From NCBI RefSeq assembly GCF_009601685.2, contig NZ_CP045701.2:6014001-6078000 (forward strand): 64,000 nucleotides of DNA, in the 5' to 3' direction. Source of the stretch: Pseudomonas brassicacearum (GTDB lineage Bacteria; Pseudomonadota; Gammaproteobacteria; Pseudomonadales; Pseudomonadaceae). Numbering within the stretch: the stretch's first letter is position 1; the number at the start of each line of letters is the position of its first letter. The translations under genes were made by a program, and so were the position numbers. The notes under the pieces are model-generated. The model had not been told where the DNA came from and ran no database searches. It saw only the letters and a list, made by a program, of their open reading frames with translations. Positions 28,993 to 37,649 of the stretch are shown here, piece by piece.

Positions 28993-30933
28993 ATGGTTAT
29001 GAAAAAAGCGGACGCCTTCACCCAGGCAGGGAAAACCGCGGTGTTGCAGAACATCCAGGGGACGCTGCAGTTTCTCCAGCGCTTCCCCCCGTTCAACCAG
29101 ATGGAAAATGCCCACCTGGCCTATCTGGTGGAGCAATGCCTGCTGCGTTTTTACGCGCCGGGCGAAACCATCATCAAACCGGCCGACGGCCCGGTGGAAC
29201 ACTTTTACATCGTCAAGCAAGGCCGGGTGATAGGCGAACGTCCGCATTCGGCCAAGGGTGGCACCGAAACCACCTTCGAAATCACCACCGGCGAATGCTT
29301 CCCCCTCGCCGCGCTGCTGGGCGAACGGGCCACGCGCACCGAACACCGGGCCGGCGAGGACACGTTCTGCCTGCAACTGAACAAGCAGGCCTTCATCAAG
29401 CTGTTCGCCCTGTCCGGCCCGTTTCGCGACTTCGCCCTGCGTGGGGTCAGCAGCCTGCTCGACCAAGTCAACCAACAGGTCCAGCAAAAGTCCGCACAAA
29501 CCCTGGGTACCCAGTACTCCCTCAACACGCGGCTGGGTGAACTGGCGATGCGCCATCCGGTCAGTTGCAGCCCGGACACGCCGCTGCGCGAAGCCGTGAA
29601 GCTGATGCACGACCAGCAAGTGGGCAGCATCGTGGTGGTGAATGAACAGAAAGCCCCGGTGGGGATCTTCACCTTGCGCGACCTGCGGCACGTGGTGGCG
29701 GATGGGGCCGGGGATTTTTCCCAGGCCATTGTCGGACACATGACCCAGGCACCGTTTTTTCTCTCGCCGGACCACAGCGCCTTCGATGCGGCCATCGCCA
29801 TGACCGAACGGCACATCGCCCATGTCTGCCTGGTCAAGGACCATCGCCTGTGTGGCGTGGTGTCGGAGCGCGATCTGTTTTCCCTGCAGCGCGTCGACCT
29901 GGTGCACCTGGCCCGGACCATTCGCAACGCGCCCAGGGTGGAAAACCTCGTGGCCCTGCGTGGCGAGATCGGCCAACTGGTGGAGCGCATGCTGGCCCAC
30001 GGTGCGTCGTCGACCCAGATCACCCATATCATCACCCTGCTCAACGATCACACCGTGTGCCGCGTCATCGAACTGACCCTGGCCGAGAAAGGCGACCCGG
30101 GGGTGCCGTTCAGTTGGCTGTGTTTCGGCAGTGAAGGCCGGCGCGAGCAAACCCTGCACACCGATCAGGACAACGGCATTTTGTTCGAAGCCCGGGACGC
30201 CGCCCATGCCGCACAGATTCGTGGCTTGCTGCTGCCCATCGCCCAGCAGATCAACCAGAGCCTGGCCCTGTGCGGCTTCACGTTGTGCAAGGGCAACATC
30301 ATGGCCGGCAACCCCGAGTTGTGCCTGTCCCGCGCTGAATGGGCCCGGCGCTTTTCGGCATTCATTCGCGAAGCGACCCCGGAAAACCTGCTGGGCTCGA
30401 GCATCTATTTCGACCTGCGGGTGGTCTGGGGCGATGAGCAAGGCTGCGAACAGTTGCGCCGGCAGATCCTCGATCAAGTGGCCGACAATCGTTTGTTCCA
30501 GCGCCTGATGGCCGAAAACGCCCTGCGCCACCGCCCGCCCGTGGGGCGCTTCAGGGATTTCGTACTGAGCCGCAAGAATGGCGAAAAGGCCACCCTCGAC
30601 CTGAAAGTGCAAGGCCTGACGCCCTTCGTCGACGGCGCCCGCCTGCTGGCGCTGGCCAACGGCATCGAAGCCAACAATACCCTGGAGCGCTTGCGGCAAT
30701 TGGTCGACAAGCAAGTGATCGAACCGCTCGATGGCGCGGCCTATGAAGAGGCCTATCACTTCATCCAGCAGACCCGCATGCAGCAGCACCAACTGCAAAC
30801 CCGCGAGAACCTGCCCTACTCCAACCGCGTCGACCCCGACAGCCTCAACCATCTGGACCGGCGCATCCTGCGCGAGTCCCTGCGCCAGGCCCAACGCCTG
30901 CAAAGCAGCCTGACGCTGAGGTACCAGTTGTGA
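28993..30933 (+). CDS. cNMP-binding / CBS / DUF294 nucleotidyltransferase protein
   Basis: This 646-residue protein has four parts: a cyclic-nucleotide-binding-like domain (about 20-150), a CBS pair (about 180-305), a GlnD-like nucleotidyltransferase domain with FGSEGRREQTLHTDQDNGILF (metal-binding DxD near 385), and a C-terminal DUF294 helical domain. The layout suggests a ligand-controlled nucleotidyl transfer; the target is unknown. The start is uncertain: ATG at 28993 or 28999, both with weak ribosome sites. It overlaps the exonuclease gene by 4 bp, so the two are coupled. Confidence 0.85.
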   Translation: MVMKKADAFTQAGKTAVLQNIQGTLQFLQRFPPFNQMENAHLAYLVEQCLLRFYAPGETIIKPADGPVEHFYIVKQGRVIGERPHSAKGGTETTFEITTGECFPLAALLGERATRTEHRAGEDTFCLQLNKQAFIKLFALSGPFRDFALRGVSSLLDQVNQQVQQKSAQTLGTQYSLNTRLGELAMRHPVSCSPDTPLREAVKLMHDQQVGSIVVVNEQKAPVGIFTLRDLRHVVADGAGDFSQAIVGHMTQAPFFLSPDHSAFDAAIAMTERHIAHVCLVKDHRLCGVVSERDLFSLQRVDLVHLARTIRNAPRVENLVALRGEIGQLVERMLAHGASSTQITHIITLLNDHTVCRVIELTLAEKGDPGVPFSWLCFGSEGRREQTLHTDQDNGILFEARDAAHAAQIRGLLLPIAQQINQSLALCGFTLCKGNIMAGNPELCLSRAEWARRFSAFIREATPENLLGSSIYFDLRVVWGDEQGCEQLRRQILDQVADNRLFQRLMAENALRHRPPVGRFRDFVLSRKNGEKATLDLKVQGLTPFVDGARLLALANGIEANNTLERLRQLVDKQVIEPLDGAAYEEAYHFIQQTRMQQHQLQTRENLPYSNRVDPDSLNHLDRRILRESLRQAQRLQSSLTLRYQL

Positions 30934-31637
30934 GCATTTTTTCCTGGTTGCGCCCAGCCCAGCCCATGTTGTCCGAAGACATGCAAAGGCGCCTGGAATG
31001 CCTGCCGACGGCTTCAGCCTTGGGTGAATGCGACCTGCGCGAACAACGCTGGGTCGTGCTGGACCTGGAGACCACCGGGTTGAACCTGAACAAAGACCAG
31101 GTGCTGTCCATCGGCGCGGTGGTCATCGAAGATGGCGCCATCGACTTCAGCCAACAGTTCGAACGAACCTTGCAATGCGATAAGCAGAAACTCGGGCCGA
31201 GTGTGTTGATCCATGGCCTGGCGCCCAGCGCCATTGCCGCCGGCAGCGACCCGGCCGAGGCGCTGCTGGCGTTCATGGAGTTCGTGGGCGACAGTCCGCT
31301 GCTGGCTTTTCACGCGCCGTTCGATTCCCACATGCTCGGGCGGGCCTTGAAAGACTACCTGGGCTATCGCCTGCAGCATTCGTTCCTCGACGTGGCTGAC
31401 CTGGCACCGATGCTTTGCCCACAAGCCCATCTGCGCAAGTCAGGCCTGGATGAGTGGATTGACTGGTTCAAGCTGCAAGTCTTCGATCGCCACAACGCCA
31501 GTGCCGATGCCCTGGCCACGGCGGAACTGGCGCTGATCCTGTTCAGCCGCGCCCGCCAGCAACGGCTCCACAGCCCACTTGAGCTGCAACAACGCCTGAG
31601 CCAGTGGAAACGGCGGCAACAGGCGCCTTCGCTCTAA
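30930..31637 (+). CDS. DnaQ-like 3'-5' exonuclease (DEDDh)
   Basis: This 235-residue protein has the three exonuclease motifs: VVLDLETTGLN (ExoI), FHAPFDSHML (ExoII) and HNASADAL (ExoIII with His and Asp, hence DEDDh). It should remove nucleotides from a 3' end of DNA or RNA. The GTG start is inside the previous stop (GTGA overlap) and has GAGG upstream. Such exonucleases are commonly paired with the CBS/DUF294 gene in gammaproteobacteria. Confidence 0.88.
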   Translation: MSIFSWLRPAQPMLSEDMQRRLECLPTASALGECDLREQRWVVLDLETTGLNLNKDQVLSIGAVVIEDGAIDFSQQFERTLQCDKQKLGPSVLIHGLAPSAIAAGSDPAEALLAFMEFVGDSPLLAFHAPFDSHMLGRALKDYLGYRLQHSFLDVADLAPMLCPQAHLRKSGLDEWIDWFKLQVFDRHNASADALATAELALILFSRARQQRLHSPLELQQRLSQWKRRQQAPSL

Positions 31638-31661
31638 ATCCCCTGCTCCAAGGGTGGTCAC

Positions 31662-31751
31662 CTGTGGGAGCAAGGCTTGCCCGCGATGGCATCGCCGGGT
31701 TTGACAGGCAAATCGAGTCGCCTGCATCGCGGGCAAGCCTTGCTCCCACAG
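31662..31751. repeat. REPIN, family A (GCAAGGCTTGCCCGCGAT type)
   Basis: CTGTGGGAGCAAGGCTTGCC and its inverted partner GGGCAAGCCTTGCTCCCACA flank about 45 bp. It lies in the 242-bp gap before the sigma-factor gene, upstream of the Fur-like site. Confidence 0.85.
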
Positions 31752-31840
31752 ACCTCTTTGGCCCACAGACTTATGTGGCCCCACAAAATCGGGTCCCGAC
31801 CAGCGCCAATTGCTTTCCCTCCCCACCCTCTGCCACAATC

Positions 31841-31859
31841 GCGAACAATTCTCGTTACT
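31841..31859 (+). promoter_or_regulatory. Candidate Fur box of the ECF sigma gene
   Basis: GCGAACAATTCTCGTTACT matches the core ATTCTC and flanks of Pseudomonas Fur sites at about 12 of 19 positions. It ends 20 bp before the sigma start, where iron-dependent repression is expected for a FecI-type gene. Confidence 0.5.
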
Positions 31860-31879
31860 TAAAACATCGGTGATGCTTC

Positions 31880-32404
31880 GTGTCGTCAGTTCCTAGTGCC
31901 CGGTCTCACAGTGATTTGGTTGGTGCGTTGTACCGTGACCATCGCGCTTGGCTATTGGCATGGCTGCGACGCAACGTGGCGTGTGCGCACCGGGCCGAGG
32001 ACCTGAGCCAGGACACCTTCGTGCGCTTGCTGGGTCGTGAGGAGCTGAAGGCGCCCCGCGAGCCGCGGGCGTTTCTGGTGGCCATCGCCAAGGGCCTGTT
32101 GTTCGATTATTTCCGTCGAGCGGCCCTGGAGCAGGCCTACCTCACCGAACTGATGCTGATCCCCGAGGCCGAGCAGCCCTCGGTGGAAGAACAGCAAATC
32201 ATCCTCGAAGACCTCAAGGCCATTGACCGCCTGCTCGGCAAACTGTCGAGCAAGGCCCGCGCAGCCTTCCTCTATAACCGCCTCGACGGCCTCGGCCACG
32301 CCGAAATTGCCGAGCGCCTGGGGGTTTCGGTGCCACGTGTACGGCAGTATCTGGCCCAAGGCATCCGCCAGTGCTACATCGCACTTTATGGTGAACCGAC
32401 ATGA
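31880..32404 (+). CDS. fiuI: ECF sigma factor, FecI type (probably FiuI)
   Basis: This 174-residue sigma-70 family member has region 2 at about residues 12-80 (VRNVACAHRAEDLSQDTFVRLL-like) and region 4 at about 110-168 (LSSKARAAFLYNRLDGLGHAEIAERLGVSVPRVRQYL). It would direct RNA polymerase to the adjacent receptor gene when the anti-sigma factor releases it. The start is GTG. The order sigma, anti-sigma, receptor and the PAO1 gene order (fiuI-fiuR-fiuA at PA0472-PA0470) suggest the ferrichrome system. Confidence 0.85.
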   Translation: MSSVPSARSHSDLVGALYRDHRAWLLAWLRRNVACAHRAEDLSQDTFVRLLGREELKAPREPRAFLVAIAKGLLFDYFRRAALEQAYLTELMLIPEAEQPSVEEQQIILEDLKAIDRLLGKLSSKARAAFLYNRLDGLGHAEIAERLGVSVPRVRQYLAQGIRQCYIALYGEPT

Positions 32405-33375
32405 GCCAGGCCCATGCCAAACCGGTCTCGGCCAGCGTGCTGGATGCCGCCATTGCCTGGCAGTTGTCCCTGGACTCGAGCAGCGCCCAGGAACGTGAAG
32501 CCTTCGCCCGCTGGCATGCCGCCGACGAAGAACACGCCCGGGCCTGGCGGCAGTTGGGCATGCTTGACCAGCGCTTCAGTGTGGCCACCGGGCCGGCGCG
32601 CGCCGCGTTGCTGCAATCGCGGGTGAGCATTCGCCGCCGGATACGCAAGATCGGCAGCGGCCTGGCCTGTGTTGTCGCGGTCATCGGCCTGGCCTTGTTT
32701 GCCGGCGATCGTTACCTGCCGCTGGATTACTGGCTGGCCGATCAGCGCACCGCGACAGGCGAACAGCGCACCCTGCGCCTGGCCGATGGCACGCTGATCA
32801 ACCTCAACACCCACAGTGCCCTGGATGTGCGTTTCGATGACAAGCAGCGACGCATCGTCCTGCAGGAAGGCGAGATCCTGGTGGAAACCGGTCACAACGA
32901 CCCTCGCCCATTTATCGTCGAGACCCGCGAAGGCAGCCTGCGCGCCTTGGGCACACGGTTCCTGGTCAAGCGTGAAGACAAAGGCACGCGCCTGAGCGTG
33001 TTGAAATCCGCTGTGGCCGCCCATCCACAGGCCACGGACAAGGAACAGATCCTGCGCGAAGGCCAACAAGTGCTGATGCGCCGCGACGGCCTCGGCCCGA
33101 CCCTTGCCTTGAAGCCCGGCGCCGATGCCTGGACCCGCGGCATGCTGGTGGTGGACAACGCGCGCCTTGAAGACCTGGTCCACGAACTGGGACGTTACCG
33201 GCGAGGCTACTTGGGGGTCGCGCCGCAAGTGGCAGACCTGCGCATCACCGGCAGTTTCCCGCTGCACGACACTGACCTGGCCTTGACCGCCCTGCTGCCG
33301 ACCTTGCCGGTGCAGGTCGAGCATCACACGCGATGGTGGGTAGTGGTGGGGCCGAGCATGGCGCCGAAACCCTGA
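32401..33375 (+). CDS. fiuR: FecR-type anti-sigma factor (probably FiuR)
   Basis: This 324-residue protein has a cytoplasmic DUF4880 region with a conserved Trp-rich N-terminus (AIAWQLSLDSS, FARWHAADEEHARAW), one transmembrane helix at about residues 85-103, and a periplasmic FecR domain (RTLRLADGTLINLNTHSALDV). It relays receptor occupancy across the inner membrane to the sigma factor. It overlaps the sigma gene by 4 bp (ATGA). Confidence 0.88.
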   Translation: MSQAHAKPVSASVLDAAIAWQLSLDSSSAQEREAFARWHAADEEHARAWRQLGMLDQRFSVATGPARAALLQSRVSIRRRIRKIGSGLACVVAVIGLALFAGDRYLPLDYWLADQRTATGEQRTLRLADGTLINLNTHSALDVRFDDKQRRIVLQEGEILVETGHNDPRPFIVETREGSLRALGTRFLVKREDKGTRLSVLKSAVAAHPQATDKEQILREGQQVLMRRDGLGPTLALKPGADAWTRGMLVVDNARLEDLVHELGRYRRGYLGVAPQVADLRITGSFPLHDTDLALTALLPTLPVQVEHHTRWWVVVGPSMAPKP

Positions 33376-33391
33376 TGTGAACGGCACGCCG

Positions 33392-33496
33392 TTGTAGGGG
33401 CTGCCGAAGGCTGCGATCTTTTGATTCTGATCTTTCGCTTGAGACTCAATGTCTGGAGAAAGATCGCAGCCTCGCTTCGCTCGGCAGCTCCTACAG
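33392..33496. repeat. REPIN, family B
   Basis: TTGTAGGGGCTGCCGAAGGC and its inverted partner CTTCGCTCGGCAGCTCCTAC enclose AAGATCGCAGCC / GGCTGCGATCTT. It sits between the anti-sigma gene and the receptor promoter and may end the upstream transcript. Confidence 0.8.
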
Positions 33497-33527
33497 AAGG
33501 GTTTTCCGCTTTATCTGAATCTAAATT

Positions 33528-33596
33528 ATTTTCATCCAGCCCTATCACTTTTCGATTTTCATCCGGCACCCAGGCAATTGAGAAATATTTTCATTC
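33528..33596 (+). promoter_or_regulatory. Three ATTTTCAT direct repeats and a Fur-like box before the receptor
   Basis: ATTTTCATCC at 33528-33537 and 33555-33564 and ATTTTCATTC at 33587-33596 are spaced 27 and 32 bp. The third overlaps TGAGAAATATTTTCA (33579-33593), a 7-1-7 Fur-like match (11 of 14). They span the whole region where the ECF-sigma promoter of the receptor must lie. Confidence 0.5.
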
Positions 33597-33608
33597 AGGA
33601 GCCGCCGT

Positions 33609-36047
33609 ATGTCCCGCCCGCTAGACACCCTGTTGCGCCCCAGCCTGTTGGCCATCGCCATTGCCCTCGCCACTCCCTTAGCCAGCGGCCCGTTGCTGGC
33701 CGCCGAACAGGCCTCCAGCGTGCGCACCTACAACCTGCCCGCCGCACCACTGGCTAGCACCTTGAACCAGATCGCCAGCCAGGCCGGCCTCGCCCTGAGC
33801 CTGAATCCGTCGCTGGCCTCGGGCAAGACCTCAGCCCCGGTCCAGGGCCAGTTCGACGCCACGGGCGCATTGCGCGAAGCCTTGCGCGGTACCGGCCTGC
33901 AACTGGAACAAAGCAGCGCCGGCACCTACAGCCTGGTGGCGGTGCCTGAAGGCGTCATGGCCTTGCCGGAAACCAGTGTGATCGGGTCCGGCCTCAGCGA
34001 AACCGCGTGGGGCCCGACCGAGGGCTACGTCGCCACCCGCACCGCCGCCGGCACCAAGACGGATACGCCGATTGTCGAACTGCCGCGTTCAGTCTCCGTG
34101 GTCACGCGCCAACAGATGGAAGACCGTTCGGTCCTCAACCTCAATGACGCCCTGCGCTACACCGCTGGCGTGCAGAGCAGCGGCTACGGTTCGGATTCGC
34201 GCAACGACTGGCTGCTGGTTCGCGGTTTCATACCGACCCAGTTCCTCGATGGCCTGCCGCTGCCCAAGGGCAACTACATCACGCCAAAAATCGAGCCCTG
34301 GAACCTTGAGCGCATCGCCGTGCTGCGTGGCCCGGCCTCCTCGGTCTACGGCCAGACACCACCCGGTGGCATGCTGGACATGGTCAGCCGTCGTCCACAG
34401 GCCGAAAGCAGCAATGAGGTCGAGTTGCAGGCCGGCAGCAACGAACACAAGCAGATCAACTTCGACAGCACCGGCAAAGTCGATGACGAAGGCCAGTTCC
34501 TCTATCGAGTCAGCGGCACCGTGCGCGACAGCAATGCCCAGGTCGATCACATCCCGGACAAGCGCTACAACCTCGCGCCGAGCCTGACCTGGAACATCAA
34601 CGACGACACGCGCCTGACCTTCCTGTCCCAGTACACCCGCGACGACACCGGCATCACCGGGCAATTCTTGCCGCTGCAGGGCACCAAGCTGTCCTCGCCA
34701 GCGGGCAAGATTTCCCATCACAAGAACCTCGGCGACCCGGACTGGGAATTCTACGACCGTACCTACTACGCACTCGGCTATGCGTTTGAACATCGGCTGA
34801 ACGACACCTGGCAGTTCCGCCAGAACCTGCGCTACACCAAGAGCGACCTGGAAACCCAAGGCATTTCCGCTGGCGGGCAATTCTGGCCAGCGGGGCCTGA
34901 GCAAGCAGTGAGCGCCGATGGCACCGTCAAGCGCAGCGCCAGCGTCATTGACGAAGACATCAGCCAGTTCGCCGTGGACAACAACTTCCAGGCCGACTTC
35001 CAGACCGGCGCCCTCAGCCACACCCTGCTGCTGGGCCTGGATCACCAGCGCTCCAACAGCAATTCGCGCTGGGATTGGGGTTCGACTGGCGTGCCGACCA
35101 GCAACATCAACAACCCGATCTACGGACAGGATTTCTCCAACGTCCAGTACTTCACCATGTACGACTACAACCAGAAAACCAATCAGACCGGCCTGTATGT
35201 CCAGGACCAGATCGCCCTGGACAACTGGCGCCTGACCCTCGGAGGTCGTGAAGACTGGATTCACACCGGCACCGTGTTCCACAACCTGAACAACGTCACC
35301 AACACCCAGCGTGACAAGAAATTCAGCGGCAACGCGGCGTTGAGCTACGTCTTCGATAACGGCGTGACGCCCTACATTTCCTTCGCCCAATCGTTCCAGG
35401 CGGCGGCAGGTTCAACCGTCAACAGCACCGAAGCATTCAAGCCGACCGAAGGCGAACAGTACGAAGCGGGCATCAAGTACCAGCCACCCGGCACCAAGAC
35501 CCTGCTGACCGCTGCGGTGTTCGACCTGACCCAGAAAAATAACTCTGTCACCGAAAACAACGTCACCCGCCAGGTGGGTGAAGTCCAGGTGCGTGGCCTG
35601 GAACTGGAAGCCTCGGGCGACGTGACCGACAACCTCAAGCTCATCGGCTCCTATACCTACAACGACAGCGAAATCACCAAGGGCACGGCGGCGGAAAAAG
35701 GCAAGCGCATGGCCCAGGTGCCGCGCAACCAGGCCACTGCCTGGGCGGATTACACCTGGCATAACGGCCCACTGGACGGCTTCGGCGTCGGCGCCGGTGT
35801 GCGTTACGTCGGCGACACCTACGGCAACACCACCAACACCGACTGGGGCCATGTCGGGTCCTACACCGTGTATGACGCCTCGGCCCATTACGACCTGGGT
35901 CGTCTGAACCAGACCCTCAAAGGGGTCACGGTGGCGGTGGATGCGAAGAACCTCTTCAACAAGGACTACCTGTCCACTTGCGACGGTTTCTACTGCTACT
36001 ACGGTGACCAACGCAATGTCGTCGCCAGCGTGAATTACAAATGGTAA
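33609..36047 (+). CDS. fiuA: TonB-dependent siderophore receptor with signalling domain (probably FiuA)
   Basis: This 812-residue outer-membrane receptor has a signal peptide (about 1-32), an N-terminal STN signalling domain (about 35-110, YNLPAAPLASTLNQIASQAGL), a plug (about 150-260, with TPIVELPRSVSVVTRQQMEDR) and a 22-strand barrel ending in NYKW. The late cysteine pair in STCDGFYCYYGDQR is seen in FhuA-like hydroxamate receptors. With the sigma and anti-sigma genes it forms a cell-surface signalling system. Ferrichrome as ligand is inferred from gene order. Confidence 0.88.
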   Translation: MSRPLDTLLRPSLLAIAIALATPLASGPLLAAEQASSVRTYNLPAAPLASTLNQIASQAGLALSLNPSLASGKTSAPVQGQFDATGALREALRGTGLQLEQSSAGTYSLVAVPEGVMALPETSVIGSGLSETAWGPTEGYVATRTAAGTKTDTPIVELPRSVSVVTRQQMEDRSVLNLNDALRYTAGVQSSGYGSDSRNDWLLVRGFIPTQFLDGLPLPKGNYITPKIEPWNLERIAVLRGPASSVYGQTPPGGMLDMVSRRPQAESSNEVELQAGSNEHKQINFDSTGKVDDEGQFLYRVSGTVRDSNAQVDHIPDKRYNLAPSLTWNINDDTRLTFLSQYTRDDTGITGQFLPLQGTKLSSPAGKISHHKNLGDPDWEFYDRTYYALGYAFEHRLNDTWQFRQNLRYTKSDLETQGISAGGQFWPAGPEQAVSADGTVKRSASVIDEDISQFAVDNNFQADFQTGALSHTLLLGLDHQRSNSNSRWDWGSTGVPTSNINNPIYGQDFSNVQYFTMYDYNQKTNQTGLYVQDQIALDNWRLTLGGREDWIHTGTVFHNLNNVTNTQRDKKFSGNAALSYVFDNGVTPYISFAQSFQAAAGSTVNSTEAFKPTEGEQYEAGIKYQPPGTKTLLTAAVFDLTQKNNSVTENNVTRQVGEVQVRGLELEASGDVTDNLKLIGSYTYNDSEITKGTAAEKGKRMAQVPRNQATAWADYTWHNGPLDGFGVGAGVRYVGDTYGNTTNTDWGHVGSYTVYDASAHYDLGRLNQTLKGVTVAVDAKNLFNKDYLSTCDGFYCYYGDQRNVVASVNYKW

Positions 36048-36112
36048 ACGGTTAGCATTTGCAAAATCTTTGAGGGCACCTGTAACCGAGATCCATCAGT
36101 CAGATGAAATCC

Positions 36113-36205
36113 CTGTGGGAGCGGGCTTGCTCGCGAAGACGGCGTAACAATCAACAATGATGTTGTCTGGCACACCGCTTTCGCGAGCAAGCCCGCTCCC
36201 ACAGG
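36113..36205. repeat. REPIN, family A, after the receptor gene
   Basis: CTGTGGGAGCGGGCTTGCTC and its inverted partner GAGCAAGCCCGCTCCCACAG flank about 45 bp, between the receptor and PepSY genes. Confidence 0.85.
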
Positions 36206-36254
36206 TTTCTCGGCTGATATCAGGCATCGTGGCCCTCTTGCATTCGGATCGATC

Positions 36255-37385
36255 ATGAAAAGCAAAACCATCCGCCGCTGGTCTTTCGTCCACACCTGGA
36301 CCAGCCTGATCTGCACGGTGTTCCTGCTGATGCTGGCAATCACCGGGCTACCGTTGATCTTCCACCATGAAATCGAACACCTGTTGGGCGACGCCCCGCA
36401 GCTTCGGGAAATGCCGGCCGACACGCGGCCGCTGGACCTGCAACAACTGGTGGAAAAAGCCAAGGCTCACCGCCCGGGTGAAGTGGTCCAGTATTTTGGC
36501 TGGGACGATGACGAGCCCAACGGCGTCATCACCATCATGGCGCCGACGCCGGGCACCGAACCCAACTCGTCCCACACCTTCATGCTCGATGGGCGTACCG
36601 GCGAGGCCCTGGAAATGCCCTCGGCCAATGGCGGTTTCATGATGGTCATGCTGCGCCTGCACGTGGACATGTTCGCCGGGCTGCCGGGCAAGTTGTTGCT
36701 GGCGTTCATGGGCCTGCTGTTCGTGATCGCCATCGTCTCCGGGGTGGTCCTGTACCTGCCGTTCATGCGTCGCTTGAAGTTCGCCACGGTGCGCCAGGAC
36801 AAATCCACGCGCCTGCGCTGGCTCGACCTGCACAACCTGATCGGCGTGGTCACGCTGGTCTGGGCACTGACCGTGGGCGTCACCGGCGTGATCGCCGCGT
36901 GCGCCGACCTGATCATCGCCGCGTGGCGCAACGACAGCCTCAGCGCCATGGTCGAACCCTACCGCAACGCCCCGCCACTGACCCAACTGGCGCCGGCCAC
37001 CCGGCTGCTGGACATCGCCAAGGACGTCGCTCCGGGCATGGAACCGAGTTTCATTGCCTTCCCCGGCACGTTGTTCTCCAGCGAGCACCACTACAGCGTC
37101 TTCATGAAGGGTGACACCCACCTGACCTCGCACCTGCTCACGCCCGTGCTGATCGATGCCACCACCCTGGACGTCACCGCCGTCGCCGAACGGCCGTGGT
37201 ACATGGACATGATGAGCCTGTCCCTGCCGCTGCACTTCGGCGACTACGGTGGCCGGCCGATGCAGATCTTCTGGGCGACCCTCGATGTACTGACCATCAT
37301 CGTCCTGGGCAGCGGCGTTTACTTGTGGTTGGTGCGGCGTAAAGCGGCCAGGCGGGCAACCGTTGGTACGGAGGTCGCCTCGTGA
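36255..37385 (+). CDS. PepSY-associated membrane protein (iron-uptake linked)
   Basis: This 376-residue inner-membrane protein has four main helices: about 12-36, 140-166, 190-215 and 335-358. The first helix pair carries the HTWTSLI and FHHEIEH His residues, and later LRLHVDMF and LRWLDLHNLIGV add more His. PepSY_TM proteins of this kind accompany siderophore receptors and are suspected to reduce ferric iron in the periplasm, perhaps with haem held by these histidines. That role is inferred. The start codon of the next small gene lies within its stop. Confidence 0.88.
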   Translation: MKSKTIRRWSFVHTWTSLICTVFLLMLAITGLPLIFHHEIEHLLGDAPQLREMPADTRPLDLQQLVEKAKAHRPGEVVQYFGWDDDEPNGVITIMAPTPGTEPNSSHTFMLDGRTGEALEMPSANGGFMMVMLRLHVDMFAGLPGKLLLAFMGLLFVIAIVSGVVLYLPFMRRLKFATVRQDKSTRLRWLDLHNLIGVVTLVWALTVGVTGVIAACADLIIAAWRNDSLSAMVEPYRNAPPLTQLAPATRLLDIAKDVAPGMEPSFIAFPGTLFSSEHHYSVFMKGDTHLTSHLLTPVLIDATTLDVTAVAERPWYMDMMSLSLPLHFGDYGGRPMQIFWATLDVLTIIVLGSGVYLWLVRRKAARRATVGTEVAS

Positions 37386-37561
37386 GGCCTCGGCAGTCGA
37401 GTTTCTGGAAGGTGTTTGGTATTCCCCTGATGATCGGTGCGCTTAGCGCGGCGGGGTTGTTCAGCGCGTTGCTCGGTGACGGAGCCTGGGATGCGGTGAG
37501 CTGGGTGGGTTTGGGGGTCCCGACGGTCCTGGGAACGTGGGGATTGATCAAGCGCGGATAA
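37382..37561 (+). CDS. Small membrane protein of the PepSY operon (59 residues)
   Basis: GTG at 37382 lies in a GTGA overlap with the PepSY stop and opens a 59-codon frame ending at TAA 37559-37561. It begins MRPRQSSFWKVFGIPLMIGA and has two hydrophobic segments, about residues 10-31 and 38-55, with positive ends (RPR and KRG). Small two-helix proteins beside PepSY genes are common in pseudomonad iron operons, but I do not recognise a named function. The tight overlap and membrane pattern argue that it is real. Confidence 0.75.
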   Translation: MRPRQSSFWKVFGIPLMIGALSAAGLFSALLGDGAWDAVSWVGLGVPTVLGTWGLIKRG

Positions 37562-37649
37562 CTCCAGACGGACGCTCCCACACTGGAACTCGCCAGCTGC
37601 CTTGGAACTGTCTAGGCTAAGCCCCTGGCCGATTATCGAGGATGCCTGC

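Noticed and set aside
28975..30903. A 642-codon minus-strand frame opposite the CBS/nucleotidyltransferase gene
   Set aside because: Antisense shadow; the plus-strand protein has four recognisable domains.
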